64,000 nt of DNA from an uncultured Lachnospiraceae bacterium. Its GTDB lineage: Bacteria > Bacillota > Clostridia > Lachnospirales > Lachnospiraceae. Below are positions 41,718 through 50,364 of the stretch, piece by piece. Location of the stretch: the NCBI GenBank assembly GCA_910578885.1, contig CAJTSH010000003.1:1-64000 (forward strand). Direction: 5' to 3'. The translations under genes and the position numbers were made by a program. A model generated the notes under the pieces. That model ran no database searches. It saw only the letters and a program-made list of their open reading frames with translations, and was not told the origin of the DNA. How positions within the stretch are numbered: position 1 is the stretch's first letter; every line of letters begins with the position of its first letter.

Positions 41718-44700
41718 TTATTTCATTTTTACGGTCTTCTCCGCCGTATACCGACTGACTGCCTTACTCTTTCCTGAGCCTTTATACGCCCGAACCTTAA
41801 AGGTATAAGTCTTATTTTTCTTTAATCCCTTCTTGGTAAAAGTTTTCTTCGACGCCCCCTTAACCGTACCGACTTTCTTATATTTGCCCTTACCGGTCTT
41901 CATGTATACTTCATACCCGCTGGCTCCCGATACTTTCTTCCAAGAAATCTTTGCCGCGCTGCCGCTCTTTTTCACCTTAAAGGACGCCGGCTTTGCAAGC
42001 CAAGTCTTAATGGTAACTGCCTTTGCAGTCTGATAATCACTGTATACCGTTGCCGTTCCGACTGTTTTATAAGCTCTGATCCGGAAAGTATAGGTCGTAT
42101 TTTTTTTCAGTCCGCTCTTAGTATAAGCAACCTTAGAAGCTCCCTTAACTGTACTTACCTTTTTATAGCTCCCCTTTCCGGTTTTCATATAAATTTCATA
42201 GCCGCTGGCTCCTGCCGCCTTCTTCCAAGTCAGCTTCACCTTACTTTTAGCGCTCTGCGCCGCCTTTACGGAAGCCGGCTTCTTATCGAGCATAGTCGTT
42301 ACGGTCAATACCGCTTCTTTCCCGTAAAGCTTTGTATTTCCGGACTTGATATATGCCCTTACCTTTACGGTGTAAACACTTCCTGCTTTCAGTGAAGAAA
42401 ATGAAGCATTGTTCTTTGTTGTGTCGCTCTTCGCCTCTGTTTTACTGTCAACAAATGTTACTTCATAACCGTCCGCATTCTTTACGCCCGTCCATGATAC
42501 ACTTACGGACTTCGTATCTGACTTGCTCTGCATTAATCCGGTTACCGCATCCGGTGCTGTCTGATCTGCTCCGCCTTGGTTGTTTCCTCCCTGATTGCCA
42601 CCGTCTTGGTTACCATCTCCCGGTTTGTTTCCTCCCCCGGTATCTCCTCCTGTACTGCCGGCTGCTTTTACGGTTACGACCGCTTTTTCCTTCATTCCGT
42701 ACAGGTTCGTAACGGTAATCGTTGCCGTTCCCGTTGCCTTGGCTGTTATAACGCCATCTGCATCAACGTCTGCCACTGCCGGGTCGCTTGTCGTAAATTT
42801 CAATGCCGGATATGCAGTGTTATCCGGTACTGTCTTTGCATTTAAGGAAGCGGTCTTATCCCGCTCTATAGAAAGCTCTTTTGTCAGTGAAATTCCGGTA
42901 GCTGCCGTTGTTCCCGGTTTGTTTTTCTCATTATTTGCAAAATAAGTTTTTAACTTATCTGCAATTTCATCATTTCTTACAAATGAACTTGTATTTAATT
43001 TCTCCGGCGCCCATTTTTCCTTGATAGTCTCCACCGAATCCTTGTAAATATCCACCTTGGCATGCCCGGAGGTGAAAATTCCCCAGCTCGAACCCTCTCC
43101 TGTCACCTTATAGGTCCAAGTCGTATAGCTCCAGCCCTCCTCTTCGAACAGATCCATTGCATTCCAGCTATCTAAAACAGAGAAGAAAGTAAATTCACCG
43201 ACAAGAAGCGGCACATCATAGTTCGTGTCCTCATTTACCATCTTGACCTTGCTCTCGATAAATTTCTTCTGTCCTTCTACATCCTTTTCTACATCCCAGC
43301 CATAGAAATGATACTCATAGGCAACATTCTGCCAGCCATAGAATGATGGATCCGGTAAATGTGTCGGCTCCCAAATTGCCTGCATATACATAACATGGTT
43401 CTTATCAATTGCGCGAATCGCCTTATAAATCCGGTCATAAACCTCGAATTGTACGGTTCCGACTGCACTCGGCTCATTTAATAAGTCGTAGCCGCACACC
43501 CAAGGATTATCCTTATATTTCTCCGCAATCACTTTCCAGAGCTCAATCGTCTTGTTGATATTTTCTTCGTTCCCGTAGAAATCTCCCACATCCGGTATCG
43601 TAATATCACCGGAATGATCCTTTCCGTTCTGAGAGCCGACTGCACCATGCATATCAATCAACACATATAAGCCGCGTTTTTCACAGTTTTCCACAAACCA
43701 CTCCAAGCGGTCAAATGCTGTATCTTTTAAGGAACCATCCTCGTTTAACATTTCAAAATATGTAATCGGAAGACGCAGCATATTCATGCCTTCTGCTTTT
43801 ACCAGATCAAAATCCTCTTCGGTCCACCAGTTATCCTGATAGTAATCAATCAGCTCCTGTGCCGTTTCTGCTCCAAAACGCTCGGTAAACACCTTCTGGG
43901 CAGTTAACTGATCCTTCGCATTTGTCGGACACTGCCAGTCCTCTGTTACCAGCCATCCGCCTGCATTCGTTCCGCGCAGCGTAATAACATCGCCGGTTCC
44001 GTAATTATCTTTTAGAACTTTCCCGTCCGCTTTTAAGAACGGCGACGCTTCACTGTGAATCGTATAGACCGCCTCTGCTATCTCGCTTTCCTTGCCGTCC
44101 GCAACCGCAATTGCGCGCAATTTCATCGCTTTGTCTACATTAACTGCAGATTCATATTTTGCGGAATCTGTTGTCGGCTCGCTTCCGTCGGTCGTATAAT
44201 AAATATCGCCTTCCGCCAGAAGCTCGACCTCAATGGCTTTACCATAAGTTCCTTCCGGTTTGGAAAATACCGGAGCTGCAGTTTCTCCCGACTTTTCGAT
44301 AATATACGCAAGCTCTGCCGCATCATTTACCGAACCTGTTTTTGCATCATAAGCAACTGCCTTGAAAGTTGTACTTTCCGTCACGAGCATCGGCTTGATA
44401 AACTGCTCTGCGGTTCCTTCATTACGTACCGGAACCGAGCCGTCTGTTGTATAGTAAATCAAATCCTTATCGTTTTTGGTTCGGAACTCCACAACTGCGG
44501 AATCCGTATATGTACCCGGCTCGCTGGTTGCCGTTACCGGATATGGTACAATTTCGTAGGTAAAGGTGTATACTTCACCGCATGTCCCTTCACCGGGAGT
44601 TCCTTCGCTTTTTACGGCAATTGCCTTTATTACGGTGCTGCCTGTTATCTCTAAAGCGCCTGTATATTTCGTGGATTCGATTGTCGGCTCTGTTCCATCC

Positions 44701-45899
44701 AAAGTATAGTAGATTTCCGCGCCTTTTTCTGCAATCAATTCCACGCTCCGGCTCTCAACGCCCTTGCCCGGCTCTACGGAAGGTTTTACCTCTCCGCTTG
44801 CAACTTCCGGTACGGTAATACCGGAATCCGGCGTACCGGTAAACAGGTAATTGTCAAAATATACGTTATCAATGTAATAGGTTCCCGCATTCCATTCCCC
44901 AATTCGAATGCCGGTAACTCTTGTCCAATCGATTTTTCCCGATCTGCCCTCTAACGGCACAGCGTATTGTTTCCATTTTTCTTTTACTGTTTTTACCTCA
45001 CACCAGCCGCTTCCACCGAAATCAGTCTCTTTTCCGTCTGCATCTATCAATGACACCTTTAAGGTATTAGATCCCTGCATATCCTTTATATAGAAGATAA
45101 GATAACGAAGTCTGGAAGCATCTACCGGACTATCGGATTTAATCACAATGCTTCCGTCTGTTTTCTCCGGTGAAGAAGAATCCTCCTTCTCATAGACCAG
45201 CCCCTTCGTCGCACTGCCGTCTTTTTCACAGCCCACTCCCTCGTCAACGGAAGCTGTCACGCCTGTCGAAGAAAATTCAAACGTATCGGAAGTATCTTCC
45301 GCCTCAAAATCCTGAAACCAAGCCGGTTCCCCGTCCAAAGCCGGCTTCTCCGGCTCTTGCGCCTCACCGTTTTCTGATGTAAAGCAGATATCATCTATGT
45401 AGTAAATTCCCTCGTTCCACTCATAAAACGCCACCTTTTGTATGGCAGTTAAATCTATTCCGCCATACTCGGAAAGAGGCACATAGAAGTGAGACCATTC
45501 TCCCTCCGTGCTTTTCATTTCCGTCCATTTCTCAGCGTCTTTTCCATTCGCATCAATCAGCTTAACGGCAAGGTCATTCGATTTTTCGTCTTTTAACCAG
45601 AAACTTAGATATTTCTGCCCTGAAACATCCACTGAACCGCTTTCTTCATTCGTAGTAATTTCTACATTCCAATCCTTATAGTCACCTGTCTTATCATATT
45701 TCAGAGCTTGTTCTCCCCCATGCTTTTCGTCCTTCGTCAAGCTCCCGCTCGCATTGCTGTTTAACGTCTCTCCCTCAAAATCAGCAAAGACAATATCGCC
45801 CTCTGCAGTCTCTGCTTTTACCGGAAGAAATGTCCCAACGCTTTGCATTGTCACTGCAAACGCAAGAAATCCAGCCAGCCATTTTCTCCTTTTCTTCAT
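41718..45899 (-). CDS. Large secreted GH5 glycoside hydrolase, multidomain
   Basis: The 1393-residue exoprotein has a signal peptide (to about residue 29) and two carbohydrate-binding-like beta domains (about 33-175 and 190-350, sharing YYIDDICF/YYIDNVYF). Three chitobiase/HEX C-like repeats follow (about 365-618, each with YYTTDGSEPT-type cores), then a GH5 domain (about 620-985), a Big2-type domain (about 1000-1080), a Gly/Asn/Asp-rich linker and three fibronectin III-like repeats to the end. The GH5 acid/base Glu is in DLLNEPSA near 810 and the nucleophile in LVGEFTFF near 903. It should cleave beta-glucans or mannans outside the cell. No sortase or SLH anchor is seen. Promoter TTGTCC-16-TATAAT precedes it. 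Confidence 0.88.
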   Translation of the reverse strand: MKKRRKWLAGFLAFAVTMQSVGTFLPVKAETAEGDIVFADFEGETLNSNASGSLTKDEKHGGEQALKYDKTGDYKDWNVEITTNEESGSVDVSGQKYLSFWLKDEKSNDLAVKLIDANGKDAEKWTEMKSTEGEWSHFYVPLSEYGGIDLTAIQKVAFYEWNEGIYYIDDICFTSENGEAQEPEKPALDGEPAWFQDFEAEDTSDTFEFSSTGVTASVDEGVGCEKDGSATKGLVYEKEDSSSPEKTDGSIVIKSDSPVDASRLRYLIFYIKDMQGSNTLKVSLIDADGKETDFGGSGWCEVKTVKEKWKQYAVPLEGRSGKIDWTRVTGIRIGEWNAGTYYIDNVYFDNYLFTGTPDSGITVPEVASGEVKPSVEPGKGVESRSVELIAEKGAEIYYTLDGTEPTIESTKYTGALEITGSTVIKAIAVKSEGTPGEGTCGEVYTFTYEIVPYPVTATSEPGTYTDSAVVEFRTKNDKDLIYYTTDGSVPVRNEGTAEQFIKPMLVTESTTFKAVAYDAKTGSVNDAAELAYIIEKSGETAAPVFSKPEGTYGKAIEVELLAEGDIYYTTDGSEPTTDSAKYESAVNVDKAMKLRAIAVADGKESEIAEAVYTIHSEASPFLKADGKVLKDNYGTGDVITLRGTNAGGWLVTEDWQCPTNAKDQLTAQKVFTERFGAETAQELIDYYQDNWWTEEDFDLVKAEGMNMLRLPITYFEMLNEDGSLKDTAFDRLEWFVENCEKRGLYVLIDMHGAVGSQNGKDHSGDITIPDVGDFYGNEENINKTIELWKVIAEKYKDNPWVCGYDLLNEPSAVGTVQFEVYDRIYKAIRAIDKNHVMYMQAIWEPTHLPDPSFYGWQNVAYEYHFYGWDVEKDVEGQKKFIESKVKMVNEDTNYDVPLLVGEFTFFSVLDSWNAMDLFEEEGWSYTTWTYKVTGEGSSWGIFTSGHAKVDIYKDSVETIKEKWAPEKLNTSSFVRNDEIADKLKTYFANNEKNKPGTTAATGISLTKELSIERDKTASLNAKTVPDNTAYPALKFTTSDPAVADVDADGVITAKATGTATITVTNLYGMKEKAVVTVKAAGSTGGDTGGGNKPGDGNQDGGNQGGNNQGGADQTAPDAVTGLMQSKSDTKSVSVSWTGVKNADGYEVTFVDSKTEAKSDTTKNNASFSSLKAGSVYTVKVRAYIKSGNTKLYGKEAVLTVTTMLDKKPASVKAAQSAKSKVKLTWKKAAGASGYEIYMKTGKGSYKKVSTVKGASKVAYTKSGLKKNTTYTFRIRAYKTVGTATVYSDYQTAKAVTIKTWLAKPASFKVKKSGSAAKISWKKVSGASGYEVYMKTGKGKYKKVGTVKGASKKTFTKKGLKKNKTYTFKVRAYKGSGKSKAVSRYTAEKTVKMK

Positions 45900-45928
45900 T
45901 TGAACACCTCCATATATATTCTGCTTTT

Positions 45929-45956
45929 ATTATATTATGTTTTGGGGATTGGACAA
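45929..45956 (-). promoter_or_regulatory. Promoter of the GH5 gene
   Basis: On the minus strand TTGTCC (45956-45951) and TATAAT (45934-45929) are 16 bp apart. GGAGG follows about 20 nt later, 6-7 nt before the ATG at 45899. Confidence 0.6.
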
Positions 45957-46312
45957 GCGTCGATACTGTCTTTTTATAGGGCGATATTGTTTTTCTTGCT
46001 TTCCGTTATATTCAGAATCATGCAGCCATACCGTCTCTGTGGAAAGCGAGGTATAGATATTCCCAAACTGATGGAACTCTTATGGGAGATAGTAAAACCG
46101 GCAGTATAAATGGTCTGTCGGAAATTTCAAGAGAAAACCGTGATAAATACAGTTTAGCCAAAGAATATCCTGTGGAAAATCAGATGCCAACAAGCACTGA
46201 ATTCCACAGGATATTTTCATTTTGGAGTAAAGAGCTTATGAATCGGTATTGACCGACAGCCCCTTACCTCCATCTCCGTGTGCCTATTTTGTACCGAATC
46301 ACTCTCCGGCAG
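45957..46312. other. Intergenic region with 14-bp inverted repeat
   Basis: AATATCCTGTGGAA at 46164-46177 is complementary to TTCCACAGGATATT at 46202-46215. An outer pair CTGTCGG/CCGACAG lies near 46114 and 46253. No clear T-run follows on either strand. The stretch 46020-46110 could encode about 29 residues (GIDIPKLMELLWEIVKPAV at its end) that I cannot assign; it may be a gene remnant. Confidence 0.4.
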
Positions 46313-47743
46313 TTACAATAATTCCTTCAATATCTGGTTCACCATTCCGGGATTCGCTTTCCCTTTCATAGCTTTCATCGTCTGACCGACCAAGAACCCA
46401 ATCGCCTTTTCCTTACCGTTACGGTAATCCTCCACCGACTGCGGATTGTCCTTTATCACTTGCTCAATCGTAGAACGAAGTTCTCCCTCATCATTGACGG
46501 TCGCAAGACCATGTTCTTTGACATATGCTTCCGGGTCGATATCCTCGGCAAATATCTTCTCAAACACTTCCTTTGCCACGGTACTATTGACAATTCCGGC
46601 ATCCGCAAGGTCAATCAGCTTCGCCAAATTCTTTGGTGAAAACGCCAGCTCCTCCGGCTCCTTTCCCTGCTCCTTCATAAGACGCATCGTCTCTCCCATC
46701 AGCCAATTGGAAACCTTCTTCGGCTTGCCGCAGATTGCCGTAGTCGCTTCAAATACATCCGCCAGCTTCTTAGCCCCCGTAATGATATCCGCATCATAAT
46801 CCGGCAGACCGTACTCCTCCTTGTAACGGATGAGTTTCTCTTCCCGAAGCTCCGGCTGGCGTTTTTTGATTTCCTCTAACCACTCGTCACTGATGACGAT
46901 CGGTACCAGATCGGGTTCCGGAAAATAGCGGTAATCCTGTGCATCCTCTTTTGAACGCATCGCATAGGAATACTCCTTATTGTCATCCCATCGCCTTGTC
47001 TCCTGCACGACCTTTTCGCCGGATTCCAGCAAATCAATTTGGCGGTTCTTCTCATTCTCGATTGCCCTTGCAATTGCTTTAAAAGAATTCAGGTTCTTCA
47101 TCTCGGTACGCGTCCCGAATTCTTCCGCTCCGGCCTCGCGGACAGACAAGTTGACGTCTGCGCGCATAGAGCCCTCCTGCAGTTTACAGTCGGACGCCCC
47201 CAAATACTGTATCGTCATTCTCAATTTATCCAAATATGCAATGACTTCCTCCGCAGAGCGCATATCCGGCTCCGATACGATTTCAATCAGCGGCACGCCG
47301 GAACGGTTAAAATCTACCAGCGAACAGTCCTCCCACTCGTCATGGATCAGTTTTCCGGCGTCCTCCTCCATGTGGATTTCATGGATGCCAACAGTTTTTT
47401 TCCCGTTCTCCGTCTCGATTTCCACTCCGCCGTTTCGGCAGATAGGAAGGTACAGCTGGGAAATCTGGTAATTCTGCGGATTATCCGGATAGAAATAATT
47501 CTTTCTGTCAAATTTGCAATACTGCGTAATATCACAGTTCGTTGCAAGACCTACCGCAATCGCATACTCCACCACCTGTTTATTGAGCACCGGAAGGCTT
47601 CCCGGCATTCCCGTACAGACCGGACAGGTGTGGGTATTCGGCGCTCCTCCAAATGCCGTGGAACAGGAGCAGAAAATTTTCGTTTTCGTTGCAAGTTCTA
47701 CATGGACTTCCAGTCCAATGACAATTTCATACTCTTTACTCAT
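46313..47743 (-). CDS. gatB: Aspartyl/glutamyl-tRNA amidotransferase subunit B
   Basis: The 476-residue subunit carries the kinase activity that phosphorylates the tRNA-bound Asp/Glu before amidation. Seen are EIVIGLEVHVELATKTKIFC, the zinc-type cysteines CSCSTAFGGAPNTHTCPVC, GMPGSLPVLN, HMEEDAGKLIH and the C-terminal YqeY-like tail ending GKANPGMVNQILKELL. It starts 14 bp after gatA with AAGGAGCGAGAAG upstream, closing the aspS-gatCAB operon. Confidence 0.96.
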   Translation of the reverse strand: MSKEYEIVIGLEVHVELATKTKIFCSCSTAFGGAPNTHTCPVCTGMPGSLPVLNKQVVEYAIAVGLATNCDITQYCKFDRKNYFYPDNPQNYQISQLYLPICRNGGVEIETENGKKTVGIHEIHMEEDAGKLIHDEWEDCSLVDFNRSGVPLIEIVSEPDMRSAEEVIAYLDKLRMTIQYLGASDCKLQEGSMRADVNLSVREAGAEEFGTRTEMKNLNSFKAIARAIENEKNRQIDLLESGEKVVQETRRWDDNKEYSYAMRSKEDAQDYRYFPEPDLVPIVISDEWLEEIKKRQPELREEKLIRYKEEYGLPDYDADIITGAKKLADVFEATTAICGKPKKVSNWLMGETMRLMKEQGKEPEELAFSPKNLAKLIDLADAGIVNSTVAKEVFEKIFAEDIDPEAYVKEHGLATVNDEGELRSTIEQVIKDNPQSVEDYRNGKEKAIGFLVGQTMKAMKGKANPGMVNQILKELL

Positions 47744-47757
47744 CTTCTCGCTCCTTT

Positions 47758-49245
47758 CTATACTCTCTCCTGCTGTGCGTCAGAATCTAATGCAAGCGGA
47801 CAGTGCCGGTAGTCCCGCGTACATTCAAAAGCATATGCCGCCTTTATGATATTTTTCTCTTTGAAGCAGTCTCCAATCAACTGCATCCCAATCGGCAGCC
47901 CCTTGCTGTCAACGCCGCAGGGGACGGTAATTCCCGGCAATCCCGCTAAATTTACTGAAATTGTATAAATGTCGCCTAAATACATTTTTATCGGATCGCT
48001 TAAGGATTCTCCCAGCTTCGGCGCTGTTGTCGGCGCAGCCGGACCAAGGATTACGTCGTATTTCTCAAACGCCCTGTCAAACGCCTGTTTAATCAATGCC
48101 TTAGTACGCAGCGCCTTTAGGTAATACGCATCATAATAACCGGAGCTTAATACAAAGGAGCCGAGCATAATCCGGCGTTTCACCTCCGCTCCAAAGCCCT
48201 CGGAACGGGTTTTTTTATACATGTTGTGAAGCCCTTCAAATCCTTCGGTACGATAACCGTATTTCACTCCGTCAAATCTTGCAAGATTGGAACTTGCCTC
48301 TGCGGAAGCTATGACATAATAAGCCGGAATCGCATATTCCACAAGGCTTAAATCAAACTCTTCTACAACAGCGCCCTTTTCCTCCAGTTTCTTTGCCGCA
48401 TCTAAAATGGCCGTTTTGACCTCTGCGTCCAATCCTTCTCCAAAATAGTCTCTCGGAATACCGATCCGCATTCCTTTTACATCATCCACCAATGCAGCGG
48501 TAAAATCCGTATCCTCTCTTTTCACCGATGTGGAATCCTTCTTATCATAGGAAGAAATCACTTCCAGAACCGTCGCGCAGTCCGTCACATCCTTTGCGAT
48601 TGGTCCAATCTGATCCAGTGAAGAGCCATATGCAATCAGCCCGTAACGGGACACCGTTCCATAAGTCGGCTTAATTCCGACCACTCCGCAGAAGGAGCTT
48701 GGCTGACGGATGGACCCGCCGGTATCCGATCCAAGTGCATAAAAACACTCTTCCGCAGCGACCGCCGCACAGCTTCCTCCAGAAGAACCGCCGGGAACAT
48801 GATTGATATTCCAAGGGTTTCTCGTCACACCATAAGCAGACGTCTCCGTGGTGCTTCCCATCGCAAATTCATCCATATTTGTTTTTCCGAGGATTACTGC
48901 TCCTGCTGCCTCAAGGTTCTCTACTGCCTGCGCCGTATAGGTGGGCACAAAGTTATTCAACATCTTAGAACTGCAGGTCGTCAGCAAATCCTTCGTACAC
49001 AAATTATCCTTTAAGGCAACCGGAACGCCTGCAAGCGGTCCGGTCAATTTACCGTTATCCACTCGCTCTTGCACTTCTTTCGCCCGCTTCCTTGCGCCTT
49101 CCTCGTCCACCGTCACAAAGCAGTGAACGTCTTTTTCCCTTTTCTCGATAGCAAGGAGGGCAGCTTCCGTCGCTTCTATAACTGTCACTTCTTTTGCTTT
49201 TATTTTTTTTGCCAGCTCTACGGCTGTCAGACTTGTCAGGTTCAT
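47758..49245 (-). CDS. gatA: Aspartyl/glutamyl-tRNA amidotransferase subunit A
   Basis: This amidase-signature protein releases ammonia from glutamine for transfer to mischarged tRNA. The Ser-cisSer-Lys triad lies in VALKDNLCT (Lys), GSDTGGSIRQPSSFCG (the two serines) with GGSSGGSCAAVAA. The ATG at 49245 follows GAGGGA by 8 nt and gives 495 residues; the frame upstream to 49269 runs into the gatC stop region. It starts 16 bp after gatC. Confidence 0.96.
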   Translation of the reverse strand: MNLTSLTAVELAKKIKAKEVTVIEATEAALLAIEKREKDVHCFVTVDEEGARKRAKEVQERVDNGKLTGPLAGVPVALKDNLCTKDLLTTCSSKMLNNFVPTYTAQAVENLEAAGAVILGKTNMDEFAMGSTTETSAYGVTRNPWNINHVPGGSSGGSCAAVAAEECFYALGSDTGGSIRQPSSFCGVVGIKPTYGTVSRYGLIAYGSSLDQIGPIAKDVTDCATVLEVISSYDKKDSTSVKREDTDFTAALVDDVKGMRIGIPRDYFGEGLDAEVKTAILDAAKKLEEKGAVVEEFDLSLVEYAIPAYYVIASAEASSNLARFDGVKYGYRTEGFEGLHNMYKKTRSEGFGAEVKRRIMLGSFVLSSGYYDAYYLKALRTKALIKQAFDRAFEKYDVILGPAAPTTAPKLGESLSDPIKMYLGDIYTISVNLAGLPGITVPCGVDSKGLPIGMQLIGDCFKEKNIIKAAYAFECTRDYRHCPLALDSDAQQERV

Positions 49246-49261
49246 GTCACATCCCTCTCTT

Positions 49262-50146
49262 CTACTCAACGGTTTTCGGAACCACGTAGCTTTGCTCTTT
49301 TACATCAGGCGCATTTTTTAGCATATTGTCGGAATCATCCCCGTTTTCAACAACATCTTCGCGGAATACGTTGTTTACCGGAAATACATGGGACATCGGC
49401 TCTACCCCGGTGGTATCCAGCTCATTTAACTTATCAATATAATCCAACATATCGCCCATATCTTTTTTGGCTCTCTCTTTCTCTTCCTCCGACAGCTCCA
49501 GCTTCGCAAGGATCCCAACATATTCGATTGTTTTATCGGAAATCACGTTCTTCCTACCAGACGCCTTCGAATCCTGCCCCTGACCGTTTGCCTGCGCATT
49601 CCGCTGCCTCTTCGTCAGTCCATAGTGTACCTCGTCACAAACCCCTGAGGTATTAAAGCCCGCTTCAATTTTCGTTCCTTCATAGAGCAGCCCGCTCTTT
49701 TTCATCACTTGACCGGAATGCGGATTTCTCGCATCATGTACTGCCTCCACACGGTTTACGCCAACCTCGTCAAACAAAAAATCCATAACTGCCTTAAGCG
49801 CCTCCGAGGCAAAACCCTGATGCCAGTATTTCCTGCCGATACAGTAGCCCATGGCGGCGCTCTGTACCTGCTCTTTGATTTCCACCACGCTGATATTGCC
49901 GATAAGTTCGCCGTCTTCTTTTAACTGCATGCACCAATTGTAATAATTTACTTCCCCATAACACCCTGTCCATCTTGCAAGCAGCTCTGCCGTTACATCT
50001 GCGTCTGCATGTGCGGGCCATGTCAAATACTTTGCCACCTCCTCGTCGGACGCCCAGTTTTCATACATCTTTGGTGCATCTTCTACGGTAAAACGGCGCA
50101 ATATCAATCGGTCGGTTTCTATTTGTTTTGTTCCCAGATGTTTCAA
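49262..50146 (-). CDS. gatC: GNAT acetyltransferase fused to amidotransferase subunit C
   Basis: Residues 1-185 form a RimJ/RimL-like GNAT domain (IETDRLILRRFTVEDAPKMY, SVVEIKEQVQSAAMGYCIGR, acetyl-CoA loop KYWHQGFASEALKAVMDFLF). After a Gln/Gly/Ser-rich linker, residues about 200-294 are a complete GatC (YVGILAKLELSEEEKERAKK, MSHVFPVNNVFREDVV). The TTG at 50146 has GGGAGG 8 nt upstream; an ATG at 50230 would add 28 residues encoded by repeat DNA. An internal GTG just before ISDKTIEYVG follows AGGAAGAAC, so free GatC may also be made. The stop is 16 bp before gatA. The GNAT target is unknown. Confidence 0.85.
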   Translation of the reverse strand: MKHLGTKQIETDRLILRRFTVEDAPKMYENWASDEEVAKYLTWPAHADADVTAELLARWTGCYGEVNYYNWCMQLKEDGELIGNISVVEIKEQVQSAAMGYCIGRKYWHQGFASEALKAVMDFLFDEVGVNRVEAVHDARNPHSGQVMKKSGLLYEGTKIEAGFNTSGVCDEVHYGLTKRQRNAQANGQGQDSKASGRKNVISDKTIEYVGILAKLELSEEEKERAKKDMGDMLDYIDKLNELDTTGVEPMSHVFPVNNVFREDVVENGDDSDNMLKNAPDVKEQSYVVPKTVE

Positions 50147-50149
50147 ATG

Positions 50150-50364
50150 CTTTTCCTCCCATCCTGTTTCATTATTTCCCGGGTTCACCCCGTTCACATC
50201 AAGGTGAGCGCTATGCTCGAACTTCTTCATCGGATACGCCCTTAAGCGTATCCGCGCGAGATGCGCGTCATGCCCAGCATGACATCCTTCCTTTGCGCAT
50301 CTCTGCCATATGCGGGTTCACCCGCTCATATCAAAGTATGAGCTATGCTCTTACTTTGATATGA
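50150..50364. repeat. Hairpin-rich repeat block (family 3) between aspS and gatC
   Basis: Several perfect dyads are stacked here: GGATACGC/GCGTATCC at about 50231-50252, GAGATGCGC/GCGCATCTC enclosing GTCATGC/GCATGAC at about 50257-50306, and CATATCAAAGTA/TACTTTGATATG at about 50327-50363 with GAGC/GCTC inside. The last one covers the aspS stop codon. The segment GAGCATAGCTCATACTTTGA on the minus strand is echoed at 50220-50180 (GAGCATAGCGCTCACCTTGA), so the block contains a diverged direct duplication. Confidence 0.65.

Noticed and set aside
42353..42945. Overlapping plus-strand open frames inside the GH5 gene
   Set aside because: Antisense shadows of a repetitive, Gly/Asn-rich coding region; composition is Leu/Pro/Ser-rich and nothing matches a family.
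45843..46109. Plus-strand open frame of 88 codons
   Set aside because: It overlaps the signal-peptide region and promoter of the GH5 gene on the other strand, has no binding site and no recognisable product; only the last 29 codons looked protein-like.
47039..47812. 257-codon plus-strand frame across gatB
   Set aside because: Antisense shadow of a highly conserved gene.
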